A stretch of 64,000 nt of DNA from Myroides odoratimimus (GCF_030326305.1 NZ_JACAKB010000003.1:1-64000), one strand, 5' to 3'; counted from the stretch's first letter, positions 43,130 through 52,932 are shown. The notes: generated by a model not told the origin, from the letters alone. A program made the numbers and translations.

Positions 43130-45583
43130 ATGTTAAAGAACTGGTTGAAAATATATTGGTCTAATGTGTTGAAGAATAAAATTTATTTTATTCTGACATT
43201 AGTAAGTTTAGGGGTGGGGTTTGCTTCTGTTATACTGTCTTTTATACATTATAGAGAAGAGGTTTCTTATGATCAAGATAACCCGAATAAGGACAATATC
43301 TTCACAGTAGAGTCTATTCTGAATGCAGATACAAGCTGGATGAAGTTGCCTTATCCCTTTGGCTCTAAGCTAAAAGAAGAGTCTTCTCATATCGTTGATT
43401 ATACGTATATGGACAATTATTATGGGGAAGGAAAAATAGCTATAGGAGGAGTGAAAAGAGAGGTAGAGAAGGTAGGTTTTGTAAAGTCTAACTTTTTTAG
43501 CTTTTTTCCATCAGAGATTATAAAAGGAGATAGAAGTAATCCATTTAATGGGCCTAATACTGCAGTGATTGCAGAGGAGTATGCAAAGCAATTGTTTGGA
43601 GATGAAGATCCAATAGGTAAAACTGTAGTTTGTTATAAAGAAAACTATGTCATTAGTGCTATTTATAAGTTAAAAGAGAGAAGAAGTTCTGTGATGGCTA
43701 ACATTCTAGTTAATGCAGTAGATCAGTATGAAAAAGAGGGGATAGAACAATGGGGTAACTATAATTCAACTATTTGGTTAAAGTTAGATGATGCTAAGTA
43801 TACAGCTGAAGTGGAAGGACTTATAAAAGATATTTTGATTAGGTATGTATATGCGTCATTGGCTCAGGATAAAGGTATGAGTTTAGAGGAGTACATGGTA
43901 GAAGAAGAAGGAGTGACCTTGGACGAATTTAGAGCACTAAAGGACAAAGGGTATAAATTACATGTTTTATCAGAACAAAGAATGCAGAAGAGATCTGAAT
44001 TAAGTGGTACACCTGAAGGGGCAACTAATGTTGGGAGATTGAATATAATTATCGGACTTTCTCTGCTGATATTGATATTATCAGTGTTTAACTATATCAA
44101 CTTAAGTACTGCTCAGGCAATCAGTCGTACACGAGAAGTAGGAATTAGAAAGACATTAGGTGCGACTAAGAAGAACCTTATTTTTCAAGGGTTATTTGAA
44201 GCTTTCATCACATCAGCATTAGCCTGTATCATAGCCTTTGTTTTGATTGAGTTTGTGATGCCGTGGTTAAGGGTTTTTCTCAATTCACAGATGGAAATAG
44301 AAGGAGCTTATATATTGCCGTGGTTAGTATTTTTCATTTTGATCATTGTTTTATTAGTGGGTATTACTCCTGCTTTATTTACTGCGAGTTTTAAAACGTT
44401 AGAAGTTTTAAAAGGAGAGGTAAATAAGAGTAAGAAAGGTAAGACATTAAAGAACGTTATGTTAGTCGTGCAGTTTACGGTGGCTTGTTTTTTTATGGTG
44501 GGTAGTTATATCGTATATGAGCAGGTGACATATATGATGAATAAGGATCTTGGATTTAAGGGAGATCAAGTTGTCATTATTCCTTATTTATATAAAGGAC
44601 CTCATGGAGAGAAGCTGAATGTTTATCACTCTCTTAAAGAAGAGATAATGACACTAAATGGTGTTGAAGATATTTCGATTGCTTCTATTGGTATCGGTAG
44701 TGATTTCGGTAGTTCATCTAGTTTTTTGTATAAGGGCAATAGGGTACAAGGGATCAATGTAGGAATGGACTATAATTATCTAAATACTTTAGATATAAAG
44801 CTGAAAGAAGGAAGAAGCTTATCATCTGAATTTTCCACTGATTCTATCTCTAATATATTGATTAGTGAACGTACTGCTTATGAAATGAAAGAAGAGAATC
44901 CTATAGGAAAAACTATAGAGTGGAACGATAGAAAATTAACTATAGTGGGAGTCGTTAAAGATTTTAATCTATATAATTTGAAAGCTAGTTATGCTTCTCT
45001 TGTTTTCTTTAATTTAAAAACCATTTCATGGGTGGGATTAAATAGCAGACAGATCACAGTCAAAGTTAAAGGAGATAATGTTGAAAAAACTATGAATGAA
45101 ATAGCAAAGATATGGGAGAGAAGAGATGTTTCAGAAGAGCCTTTTAGTTATGAGTTTTTGGATAAAAAGTATGCAAAGACATTTAATAATGTAAAGAAAG
45201 AGAGAGACGTTTTTCTAACGCTTAACGCAATTGTTGTGTTTATCGCCTTATTTGGACTGTATAGCTTGGCTTCTTTTAATATTAATAACCGCTTAAAGGA
45301 AGTAGCTATTCGCAAGGTATTGGGGGCTAGTTCATCTAGCTTATTAAAACAACTTTCAGTACAGTATGTAGTGATGTGTCTGGTAGGTTTTGGTATTGCT
45401 ATATTCCCTGGTTATTATTTCTTAAACAAATGGTTGAGTGATTATGCTTTTAGAATTGATATTAGTGTAGAACCATTTATCATTTGCTTGATTTTGATAC
45501 TAATATTAACAGGCGTAGTTGTATTCTTAAAGGCGTGGTCAGCGACGAAGATCAATGTACTGAAATATATAAAATATGAATAA
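43130..45583 (+). CDS. FtsX/MacB-type ABC permease 5 of 6
   Basis: An 817-residue permease. The first ~10 codons (MLKNWLKIYW) keep the shared junction repeat, after which it diverges (SNVLKNKIYFILTLVSLG). The central motif is RTREVGIRKTLGATKK. The C-terminal bundle GLYSLASFNINNRLKEVAIRKVLGAS and FLNKWLSDYAFRIDISVEPF resemble permease 4. The tail ends SATKINVLKYIKYE. An 18-bp spacer leads to the second DUF2807-like gene. Confidence 0.9.
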   Translation: MLKNWLKIYWSNVLKNKIYFILTLVSLGVGFASVILSFIHYREEVSYDQDNPNKDNIFTVESILNADTSWMKLPYPFGSKLKEESSHIVDYTYMDNYYGEGKIAIGGVKREVEKVGFVKSNFFSFFPSEIIKGDRSNPFNGPNTAVIAEEYAKQLFGDEDPIGKTVVCYKENYVISAIYKLKERRSSVMANILVNAVDQYEKEGIEQWGNYNSTIWLKLDDAKYTAEVEGLIKDILIRYVYASLAQDKGMSLEEYMVEEEGVTLDEFRALKDKGYKLHVLSEQRMQKRSELSGTPEGATNVGRLNIIIGLSLLILILSVFNYINLSTAQAISRTREVGIRKTLGATKKNLIFQGLFEAFITSALACIIAFVLIEFVMPWLRVFLNSQMEIEGAYILPWLVFFILIIVLLVGITPALFTASFKTLEVLKGEVNKSKKGKTLKNVMLVVQFTVACFFMVGSYIVYEQVTYMMNKDLGFKGDQVVIIPYLYKGPHGEKLNVYHSLKEEIMTLNGVEDISIASIGIGSDFGSSSSFLYKGNRVQGINVGMDYNYLNTLDIKLKEGRSLSSEFSTDSISNILISERTAYEMKEENPIGKTIEWNDRKLTIVGVVKDFNLYNLKASYASLVFFNLKTISWVGLNSRQITVKVKGDNVEKTMNEIAKIWERRDVSEEPFSYEFLDKKYAKTFNNVKKERDVFLTLNAIVVFIALFGLYSLASFNINNRLKEVAIRKVLGASSSSLLKQLSVQYVVMCLVGFGIAIFPGYYFLNKWLSDYAFRIDISVEPFIICLILILILTGVVVFLKAWSATKINVLKYIKYE

Positions 45584-45601
45584 CCTAAAACAAATTTAAA
45601 T

Positions 45602-46432
45602 ATGAAAAAAATAGTCATGTTCTTCTTATTAGTAGGAGGAAGTGTGTTCGCACAATCAAAAGAAACACGTCAAGTAAGTGATTTTAAATCTGTAAAAGCT
45701 TCTCAAGGAATAGAAGTGAACTTTACTTATGGAGGAACTAAGAGTGTAGTGGTGGAAGTAGAGAAGTCTGAGAATATGAAAGATGTCAAAACGGAAACGA
45801 CAATTACTGGAGGGTTAGATATCTTCATTGATCAAAAGACCAATAAAAAATGGAAGAATGGTATCAATATAAGAGATTTTGGGAAAGTAGTGGTGACTAT
45901 AAATAATCCTAGCTTAGAGGAAGTTAGGCTGTCTTCTTCTGCTAAGTTTAACTTATTAAATAAAGCTGTTGCTAAATCATTTGATGTAAAAACTAGTAGT
46001 TCAGCTAGATTTAAAGGAGAGTTAGTACAAGCAGATAACTTATCTATAGAGGCAAGTTCTTCTTCTAAAATAGAAGGTAGTTTTGAGGTGACAAAGAAAT
46101 CATCTGCAAGTGTTAGTTCTTCAGCAAGTGTAAATATTTCATTAAAGACTAAGACTGGAGACTTCGGAGCTAGTAGTTCAGCAAAGTTGAGTTTATCTGG
46201 AAATGCTGATTCTGTGAGCGCTTCTGCTTCTAGTAGTGGTTCTATTAAAGGATCTAGCTTCACAACTAAAACGCTAGAAGGTAAAGCTAGTTCGTCTGGT
46301 TCTATGGTGTTTAATGTAACTGATGAGGTATCTGGTAGAGCGAGTTCTTCAGGACGTGTTCAATATACAGGAGGAGCTAAGATAGTTAGTTCAAATACTT
46401 CGTCTTCAGGACAAGTGAAAAATATAGATTAA
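45602..46432 (+). CDS. Second secreted DUF2807-type protein
   Basis: A 276-residue protein with a signal peptide (GGSVFAQ) and an N-terminal region typical of head GIN-domain proteins (TRQVSDFKSVKASQGIEVNFTYGG, VVVEVEKSENM). From about residue 105 it becomes a run of Ser-rich turns (SSSAKFNL, TSSSARFKG, SSSSKIEGS, SSSASVNIS, SSSAKLSLS, SSSGSIKGS, SSSGSMVFN, SSSGRVQY), one per ~20 residues, forming a beta-solenoid. It is the counterpart of the DSMG-repeat protein before permease 1. Its place in the permease array ties it to the exporter; its role is unknown. Confidence 0.82.
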   Translation: MKKIVMFFLLVGGSVFAQSKETRQVSDFKSVKASQGIEVNFTYGGTKSVVVEVEKSENMKDVKTETTITGGLDIFIDQKTNKKWKNGINIRDFGKVVVTINNPSLEEVRLSSSAKFNLLNKAVAKSFDVKTSSSARFKGELVQADNLSIEASSSSKIEGSFEVTKKSSASVSSSASVNISLKTKTGDFGASSSAKLSLSGNADSVSASASSSGSIKGSSFTTKTLEGKASSSGSMVFNVTDEVSGRASSSGRVQYTGGAKIVSSNTSSSGQVKNID

Positions 46433-46451
46433 TTCTTATAGCTTCTAAAAT

Positions 46452-46486
46452 AGTGATAGGTATGCTTATAATGACTATCTATCACT
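46452..46486. repeat. 8-bp inverted repeat before permease 6
   Basis: AGTGATAG (46452-46459) and CTATCACT (46479-46486) flank 19 bp. It lies in the only sizeable spacer (103 bp) inside the operon and may mark an internal regulatory site or weak attenuator. Confidence 0.5.
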
Positions 46487-46535
46487 TATCTTAGGATATA
46501 TGCATTGAGTAGTGTAATTCTTCATCCGAATACTT

Positions 46536-48962
46536 ATGATTAATAATTGGTTTAAATTATACCTGAAACATTTCTGGAAGAATAAGGTGGTTTCTATTCT
46601 AAATATTTTAGGGTTAGCTGTTGGTATGACAGCTGTTATACTTGTACTGTTGTTTTGGCATAACGAGCATAGTTATAATCACTGGAATTCTTTTAAAGAG
46701 AGAGTTTATGAAGTTGAAGGAACATCAGAGTCTTTCTTTAAAAATTGGTTTCCTGCGCCTGTAGCTAACAATTTAGACAAATTATCAGATATTGTAGAGG
46801 CATATAATTTTAGCTTTACATTTGATGATATTTCAAGTGTTGAGGTGGATGGACGTAAGGAATTTCTCTATGATATTGATGAGAAGCAAGCTAATTTTTT
46901 TGAGTTCTTTCCTTTCGAGACCATTTATGGTAGTGCAGAAGAGTATAAGACGAATTATAAAGATGCTTTAGCAATAGATATAGATCAATCAGAGCGTTTG
47001 TTTGGTAAAGGTATTGATCCAATAGGAAAGACAGTTATATTGGAAAATGGAAAGATATTATCTATTCGTTTTGTTTATCGTATTCCAGGAAATAGTTCAG
47101 TTAATTTTAAAGGATTGACTTCATTTGTTACGGAAGATCAGATTGCTAATAATAGAGAGGATAACTGGGGAGATCATAATTACACTCTATTACTAAAGTT
47201 AAAAGAAGGCGTTCAGATTAAAGATGTTCAAGAACGTATAAGAGATGTAATTTATGATGATGTCTTTCAGATGTATATGAAGAATAAGACCATGACTTTA
47301 GAAGAGGTGAAGAAGAATTTTAGTGATAATATTATACTGAATTTTAATTCATTAGATTCAATTCACTTGAACCCACTTTCAAAAGGCTTAGGAGGAGGAG
47401 CAACAGCTTCTAAGGTGTTGAATATAATGATGACATCTTCTGTGTTACTGCTAATGTTGAGTATTATAAATGCAGTTAATTTAGCTTTAGTAAACAGTTT
47501 TAAACGTGCAAAAGAAATTGGTATAAGAAAGGCAATTGGTGTTACAAGATGGCAACTATTTCTGCAGTTTATTTTCGAATCTATTATTTGTGTATTAGTA
47601 GCTTTAGTAATTGCCTTAGTGTTTGTTGAGATATTTTTACCCTATTTTAATTTGTTGGTTAATAGAACTATATCCTTCCATGTTTGGGTATTTGCTTTGC
47701 CTATTTTAGGAATAGTTTTAGGAGTTGTTTTATTATCGGGTACATTACCAAGCTTGTTTTTATTGTCATTTGATACATTAAAAGTGTTGAAAGGAAATTA
47801 TTTAAGAGGAAAAGCGGGTGTTAGTCTTCGAAATATGTTTCTGATTCTACAATTTGTAATCGCTTTTTTCTTTTTGTCAACGGCTGTTTTTATAGATAAA
47901 CAGGTAGAACATATTCTTCAAGAGGATTTAGGTTTTGATGGAGATCAGGTTGTTAATATTAATTTTAAGATTAAAGATATCGAGAGGCGAAATAATCTTT
48001 ACTATGATATTGAGTCTGATTTAAAAAAGATTAAAGGAGTAAAAGAAGTAACACTTCATTCTATGGTTATTGGAGGTGGGTATAGTAGTGCTTCAACGAA
48101 TAGAATAGGTGAAGCTTCTGTACAAAGTAACAACGTTCCTGTAGGATATGATTTTCTGAAAGTATTTGATGGAGAATTGAAAGAAGGACGTTTTTTTGAT
48201 CGTAGTTTGGCTACAGATAGTATTAGTAAAGTTGTTGTTAACGAAACATTTAAATCAACTTTTAATTTTTCAGATGGAATATTAGGAAAAAAGATTAAAT
48301 GGAATGGAAAAGAGTTTGAAGTTATAGGTGTTGTAAAGAATATGAAGGTAGAAGGAGTTAGTCAGAATACTAATCCTGTAACGTATTTTATGCCTAATTC
48401 AGCGGATTGGTTTTATCATTTAACAAATCATATAGCGATAAAAATAGACACTAACAATACGCAAACAACCTTAAAAGCTTTAGAAGAGTTTTGGAATAAG
48501 AGAATTGATTCTACTTATCCAATACAATACAAATTTGTCAATGAAGACTTTGCTAAAAGTTACCAAAAGACATTATATCAACGTACATTATTTGTGTGTT
48601 TGATGGGGGTATCAGTATTTATAGCCTTGTTCGGTTTGATGGCAATCGTTTCTTTTAGTATTGAAAGTAAATTAAAAGAAATTGCTATCCGAAAAGTGCT
48701 AGGAGCAAACTCAATTAGTTTGATTCTGAAATTATCTGCGCGTTTTGTTTTGTATTGTTTAATAGGATTTATCATATCTATTTATCCTGTAATTTATGTG
48801 ATGAATATATGGTTGGAGGACTTTGTTTATCGTATTTCGATTACCGTGTTGCCATTTGTTATCGCTTTTGTAAGCTTAATGCTTTTCTCAATGTTGTTGG
48901 TGTTTTGGAAAGCTTGGAAAGCTTCGCGTATTGACGTTTTAAAATATATAAAGTATGAGTAA
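46536..48962 (+). CDS. FtsX/MacB-type ABC permease 6 of 6
   Basis: An 808-residue permease with the same two-unit plan but the most distant start (MINNWFKLYLKHFWKNKVVSILNILGLAVGM). The central motif is RAKEIGIRKAIGVTRWQ and the late one SIESKLKEIAIRKVLGAN. The C-terminal tail KASRIDVLKYIKYE is still shared. It follows a 103-bp spacer, so it may have its own expression level, and its 3' end overlaps the TolC-like gene by 8 bp. Confidence 0.9.
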   Translation: MINNWFKLYLKHFWKNKVVSILNILGLAVGMTAVILVLLFWHNEHSYNHWNSFKERVYEVEGTSESFFKNWFPAPVANNLDKLSDIVEAYNFSFTFDDISSVEVDGRKEFLYDIDEKQANFFEFFPFETIYGSAEEYKTNYKDALAIDIDQSERLFGKGIDPIGKTVILENGKILSIRFVYRIPGNSSVNFKGLTSFVTEDQIANNREDNWGDHNYTLLLKLKEGVQIKDVQERIRDVIYDDVFQMYMKNKTMTLEEVKKNFSDNIILNFNSLDSIHLNPLSKGLGGGATASKVLNIMMTSSVLLLMLSIINAVNLALVNSFKRAKEIGIRKAIGVTRWQLFLQFIFESIICVLVALVIALVFVEIFLPYFNLLVNRTISFHVWVFALPILGIVLGVVLLSGTLPSLFLLSFDTLKVLKGNYLRGKAGVSLRNMFLILQFVIAFFFLSTAVFIDKQVEHILQEDLGFDGDQVVNINFKIKDIERRNNLYYDIESDLKKIKGVKEVTLHSMVIGGGYSSASTNRIGEASVQSNNVPVGYDFLKVFDGELKEGRFFDRSLATDSISKVVVNETFKSTFNFSDGILGKKIKWNGKEFEVIGVVKNMKVEGVSQNTNPVTYFMPNSADWFYHLTNHIAIKIDTNNTQTTLKALEEFWNKRIDSTYPIQYKFVNEDFAKSYQKTLYQRTLFVCLMGVSVFIALFGLMAIVSFSIESKLKEIAIRKVLGANSISLILKLSARFVLYCLIGFIISIYPVIYVMNIWLEDFVYRISITVLPFVIAFVSLMLFSMLLVFWKAWKASRIDVLKYIKYE

Positions 48963-50250
48963 GAGTTGGTGTTTAGTATTGACTATTTTGTTTAGTGTTG
49001 TTGTAGTAGCTCAAGAGCAGTGGACTTTGGAGGACTGCGTAGAAAAAGGAAAAGAGAATAGTTTAAGATTGATGGTATCTGCTTTAGAGACTAAAGTGGC
49101 TGAAAGTAGAAAACAAAGTGTGGCTTCTTATTATTTACCCGATATAGGGTTGAATGGAGCACAGTCTTATAATTTTGGTTCAGCTATTGATCCCAATACG
49201 AATAGTCGCGTGAGTTCTAATATACAGTCTACAAGAGCTTCATTAGATGCGGGTATTACTTTATTTGATTTTAGTAATTTTATACAATACAAGAACCATA
49301 ACCTAGCTATTGATTATGCTAAATTAGAGAGTGAAGATGTCTTATTTCAATATCAGACAGCTATTCTTGAGTTGTTTTATGAAATTATTGGTTCACAGTC
49401 TTTTTTAGAGATACAACAGCAACAGCTAATTAATAGTAAGGCAAATTTAGAGCGTGTACAGAAAGAAGTAGAGGCTGGTGCAAAACCCAAAAGTGACTTC
49501 TATGATATAGAATATATATATCACAGTGAGACCATTAGTATAGAACAAACAGAGAATAGTCTATATAATCAGAAGTTAAAATTGCTTCACTTGTTAAATA
49601 TAGATAGTATTGAAGCAAGTGATTTTAGTCTGGTACAAAAGGAGGAATATATAGCACAATTAGAAGGATATGAGTTTAACCCAACACTAGAAAAGAATCG
49701 ATTAAGACAACAGGTTTTAGAACAAGAGAGGAAACTGATTAAGTCGAAGAATTTACCTCGATTAGTCGGAAATTATCAATATGGTTCTTTCTATTCAAAA
49801 CCCTTTAATAGCGATATAGAATTGCGTACTAATTCTTTCTCTAAACAGATGGGGGATAACAAAAGTCAGTATGTTAGTTTTGGGTTGAGTATACCTGTTT
49901 TTCAAGGAGGAAATGTACGTAGACAAGTAAGAGTAAAGAATGAGGAAATTCGCTTAAACACCTTGCGTATAAAGGAAAGTGAAGTTAATCTGAACAATCA
50001 GATTGAGGAGTTGAAAACTGAAATTACGCAGCTAGAGAGTATAGCAAAACAGCTTCAAAAAAGCATTGAGTTATCAGAAAAATCATTTAGTACTACACAA
50101 GCTAAATATGAGAATGGAAAGGTTGATATTTTCTCATTTAATGCTGCGAAAAATCAATTATTGACCTCTCAATTTGCTTTGATTAAGAATGCCTATAATC
50201 GTTCTTTTATGGAACGAAAGCTTAAACTTTTCAATACAAATACACTATAA
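48955..50250 (+). CDS. TolC-family outer-membrane efflux channel
   Basis: A 431-residue protein with a signal peptide (VVVAQEQ). It has two long alpha-helical repeats with the usual amphipathic pattern (WTLEDCVEKGKENSLRLMVSALE; AKYENGKVDIFSFNAAKNQL near the end) and predicted barrel strands (YNFGSAID, YVSFGLSIPVFQGGNVRRQV). It should form the outer-membrane exit duct for the adaptor and permeases. The start codon is inside the permease 6 coding end (ATGAGTAA), showing co-translation. Confidence 0.92.
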   Translation: MSKSWCLVLTILFSVVVVAQEQWTLEDCVEKGKENSLRLMVSALETKVAESRKQSVASYYLPDIGLNGAQSYNFGSAIDPNTNSRVSSNIQSTRASLDAGITLFDFSNFIQYKNHNLAIDYAKLESEDVLFQYQTAILELFYEIIGSQSFLEIQQQQLINSKANLERVQKEVEAGAKPKSDFYDIEYIYHSETISIEQTENSLYNQKLKLLHLLNIDSIEASDFSLVQKEEYIAQLEGYEFNPTLEKNRLRQQVLEQERKLIKSKNLPRLVGNYQYGSFYSKPFNSDIELRTNSFSKQMGDNKSQYVSFGLSIPVFQGGNVRRQVRVKNEEIRLNTLRIKESEVNLNNQIEELKTEITQLESIAKQLQKSIELSEKSFSTTQAKYENGKVDIFSFNAAKNQLLTSQFALIKNAYNRSFMERKLKLFNTNTL

Positions 50251-50313
50251 ATATTAGTTATAACATTATTTGTATTTAGAATATATTAACATTAAAAGTT
50301 CAAATATTCCTAT

Positions 50314-50321
50314 TATATTTG
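50314..50321 (+). promoter_or_regulatory. -7 box of the Mrp operon
   Basis: TATATTTG matches TAnnTTTG and gives a leader of about 40 bases. Confidence 0.45.
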
Positions 50322-50367
50322 CGTTAGTCAGAATTTATATTAAATTGTTGAAAACGAATCGCATATA

Positions 50368-51498
50368 ATGAAATTAGATAGAAAAGAAATCCTTAAGGCA
50401 CTAGAGAGTATCTCTCTAGCTGGAGAAGGAAAGAATATGGTGGAGAGTGGAGCTGTAAGTAATGTAATGACTTTCGGAGACGAAGTAGTAGTAGATTTAG
50501 TACTGAGTACACCAGCTTTACACATTAAGAAAAGAGCAGAAGTTGACGTGATGAAAGTAATTCACGATCAAGTATATGACAAGGCGAAAGTAAAAGTAAA
50601 TATAAAAGTAGAGGCTCCTGAAAAGCCTGAGATTAAAGGGAAAGCTATTCCTGGTATAAAAAACATTGTTGCTATTTCTTCTGGTAAAGGAGGAGTAGGT
50701 AAATCTACAGTTACTGCTAACTTAGCTGCTAGTTTAGCTAATATGGGCTTTAAAGTAGGAGTATTAGATGCAGATATTTATGGGCCATCTATGCCAATTA
50801 TGTTTGACGTAGAAGGAGCTAAACCTATTTCGGTAGAAGTAGATGGACGTTCTAAGATGAAACCTGTATCATCGTATGGAGTAGAGATCCTTTCTATCGG
50901 ATTCTTTACAAAAGGAGATCAAGCAATAATTTGGAGAGGACCTATGGCAGCAAAGGCATTAAATCAAATGATTTTTGATGCTGATTGGGGTGAATTAGAC
51001 TTCTTATTATTAGATTTACCTCCAGGTACAGGAGATATTCACTTATCTATTATGCAGTCTCTTCCTATAACGGGAGCTGTAGTAGTATCTACACCACAAG
51101 CAGTAGCGCTAGCTGATGCTAAAAAAGGAGTATCAATGTTTATGTCAGAGAGTATCAATGTTCCTGTATTAGGTATCGTTGAGAATATGGCGTACTTTAC
51201 TCCAGAAGAATTACCTAATAACAAATACTATATCTTCGGTGAGAATGGTGCTAAGAATTTAGCAGCGGACTTAGATGTTCCTTTCTTAGGAGAAGTGCCT
51301 ATCGTACAGAGTATCCGTGAGGCTGGTGATTATGGTCGTCCAGCAGCGTTACAAAACGATACGATCATCGCAAAAGTATTTGAAGATTTAAGTAGAAATG
51401 TAGTAGAACAAGTAGTGCTGAGAAATGAGTCATTACCTGCTACTGAAGCTATCAAAATTACAACGATGGCAGGGTGTTCATCAGTTGCTAAAAAATAA
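50368..51498 (+). CDS. Mrp/NBP35-type iron-sulfur cluster carrier ATPase
   Basis: A 376-residue P-loop ATPase that loads Fe-S clusters onto target proteins. It starts with a MIP18-like domain (residues 1-80) followed by the deviant Walker A SGKGGVGKST (105-114), DADIYGPSMP, WRGPMAAKALNQM and LPPGTGDIHLS. The C-terminal segment AIKITTMAGCSSVAKK keeps one conserved cysteine. The adjacent NifU-domain gene makes a cluster-assembly pair. The gene is sometimes called apbC. Confidence 0.93.
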   Translation: MKLDRKEILKALESISLAGEGKNMVESGAVSNVMTFGDEVVVDLVLSTPALHIKKRAEVDVMKVIHDQVYDKAKVKVNIKVEAPEKPEIKGKAIPGIKNIVAISSGKGGVGKSTVTANLAASLANMGFKVGVLDADIYGPSMPIMFDVEGAKPISVEVDGRSKMKPVSSYGVEILSIGFFTKGDQAIIWRGPMAAKALNQMIFDADWGELDFLLLDLPPGTGDIHLSIMQSLPITGAVVVSTPQAVALADAKKGVSMFMSESINVPVLGIVENMAYFTPEELPNNKYYIFGENGAKNLAADLDVPFLGEVPIVQSIREAGDYGRPAALQNDTIIAKVFEDLSRNVVEQVVLRNESLPATEAIKITTMAGCSSVAKK

Positions 51499-51519
51499 GA
51501 CTTAATACAAGAAAAATAT

Positions 51520-51759
51520 ATGGCATCACAAACTATAAAACAGAATGTAGAAAAGGCGTTAGATGAGATCCGTCCATTTTTACAAGCAGATGGTGGAGAT
51601 ATCACTCTTATTGATATTCAAGATGACAAAGTTGTACAAGTTCGCTTAGAAGGCGCTTGCACAGCTTGTAGTGTTAATCAAATGACCTTAAGTGCTGGAG
51701 TAGAGACAACGATTAAAAAGTATGCTCCAGAGATCGAATCTGTAGTTAATGTGGGATAA
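51520..51759 (+). CDS. NifU C-terminal-domain (Nfu-type) scaffold protein
   Basis: A 79-residue protein that is essentially one NifU C-terminal domain, with a cluster-binding CTAC (C47-C50) in LEGACTACSVNQMTL and IKKYAPEIESVVNV at the end. It carries or hands over a [4Fe-4S] cluster. It lies 21 bp after the Mrp-type gene, in the same operon. Confidence 0.93.
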   Translation: MASQTIKQNVEKALDEIRPFLQADGGDITLIDIQDDKVVQVRLEGACTACSVNQMTLSAGVETTIKKYAPEIESVVNVG

Positions 51760-51768
51760 AAATAACAT

Positions 51769-51828
51769 AGTCAATCTTGAGTGATTTATGCCTTTGCTGG
51801 CATTAGTTACTTAAGATTGACTTTTATC
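51769..51828 (+). terminator. Long bulged hairpin terminator of the Mrp operon
   Basis: The outer stem AGTCAATCTT-AGT (51769-51782) pairs with CTTAAGATTGACT (51809-51822), with an inner stem ATGCC/GGCAT, then TTTT. It is weaker at the tail than the others. Confidence 0.65.
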
Positions 51829-51852
51829 ATTTTTAATAAATTTCGCAAAGAA

Positions 51853-51860
51853 TAACTTTG
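51853..51860 (+). promoter_or_regulatory. -7 box of the ferredoxin reductase operon
   Basis: TAACTTTG, the same octamer as before rlmN, lies 17 bp before the start. Confidence 0.5.
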
Positions 51861-51877
51861 CACTAAAGAACTACATC

Positions 51878-52930
51878 ATGATTGAGACCGATATAATAAT
51901 TATTGGAGCGGGCCCTACTGGTCTGTTCGCTGTATTCGAAGCAGGATTATTAAAACTAAAATGCCATCTTATCGATGGACTTCCACAACCAGGAGGACAA
52001 TTAACGGAATTGTATCCTAAAAAACCAATCTTTGATATCCCAGGATATCCTAGCGTTGGAGCTGGTGAGCTAGTAGATAATTTAATGGAACAAATAAAGC
52101 AGTTTCAACCTGGTTTTACATTAAATGAAGTAGCAGAAAATATTGAGAAGTTAGAAGATGGTACGTTTATCGTTACAACTAACAAAGGGACAAAACATCA
52201 TGGTAAAGCAGTCGCTATTGCTGGTGGTCTAGGGTCTTTCGAACCTCGTAAACCGGAAATAGAGAATCTTGCATTCTATGAAGATAAAGGAGTAGAATAC
52301 TTTGTTAAAAAACCAGAGATGTTCGCTGGTAAGAAAATAGTTATCGCTGGTGGTGGTGACTCTGCTCTAGATTGGAGTATTTTCTTAGCAGATGTAGCTG
52401 CTGAAGTAAGTCTGGTACACAGACGTAATGAATTCCGCGGAGCATTAGACTCTGTAGAAAAAGTACAGGTTCTTAAAGACCAAGGAAAGATTAATATGTT
52501 AACTCCAGGAGAAGTTGTTGAGTTAAAAGGAACAGATAAATTAGAAGCAGTTGTCGTAGATATCTATGGAGAGAAACGCGAAATAGCTTGTGATTATTTT
52601 ATTCCATTATTTGGTTTAACGCCTAAGTTAGGACCTATTGCAGATTGGGGATTAGAGATTGAGAAGAATGCTATTAAAGTAAATAATGCATTGGATTATC
52701 AAACGAATATACCTGGTATTTACGCGATTGGTGATATCAACACTTACCCTGGTAAATTAAAATTAATTCTATGTGGATTCCACGAAGCGACTTTGATGTG
52801 TCAGAGTGTATTCAATATGTTGAATCCAGGTAAGAAATTTGTATTAAAATATACTACTGTATCTGGTATCAACGGATTCGATGGTACGCGTAAAGAAGCA
52901 GAAAAAGCAGTAGTGAAATCTATAGACTAG
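51878..52930 (+). CDS. Ferredoxin/flavodoxin-NADP+ reductase (thioredoxin reductase-like)
   Basis: A 350-residue FAD enzyme of the TrxR-like FNR type. It has the FAD motif IIIGAGPTGL, the NADPH motif IVIAGGGDSALDW and the late IYAIGDINTYPG. The CxxC pair of thioredoxin reductase is absent from the NADP domain, so it is not a disulfide reductase; the C-terminal extension (LKYTTVSGINGFDGTRKEAEKAV) is typical. It exchanges electrons between NADPH and ferredoxin. The 2Fe-2S ferredoxin gene begins 2 bp later, so the pair forms one electron-transfer unit. Confidence 0.9.
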   Translation: MIETDIIIIGAGPTGLFAVFEAGLLKLKCHLIDGLPQPGGQLTELYPKKPIFDIPGYPSVGAGELVDNLMEQIKQFQPGFTLNEVAENIEKLEDGTFIVTTNKGTKHHGKAVAIAGGLGSFEPRKPEIENLAFYEDKGVEYFVKKPEMFAGKKIVIAGGGDSALDWSIFLADVAAEVSLVHRRNEFRGALDSVEKVQVLKDQGKINMLTPGEVVELKGTDKLEAVVVDIYGEKREIACDYFIPLFGLTPKLGPIADWGLEIEKNAIKVNNALDYQTNIPGIYAIGDINTYPGKLKLILCGFHEATLMCQSVFNMLNPGKKFVLKYTTVSGINGFDGTRKEAEKAVVKSID

Positions 52931-52932
52931 TT

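Noticed and set aside
35804-45583. Assembly error producing repeated permeases
   Set aside because: The copies differ clearly in their middles and in scattered positions of the shared ends, so simple assembly duplication does not explain them.
45832-46263. Minus-strand 143-codon frame inside the second DUF2807 gene
   Set aside because: It arises from the Ser-rich repeats read in reverse and has no independent support.
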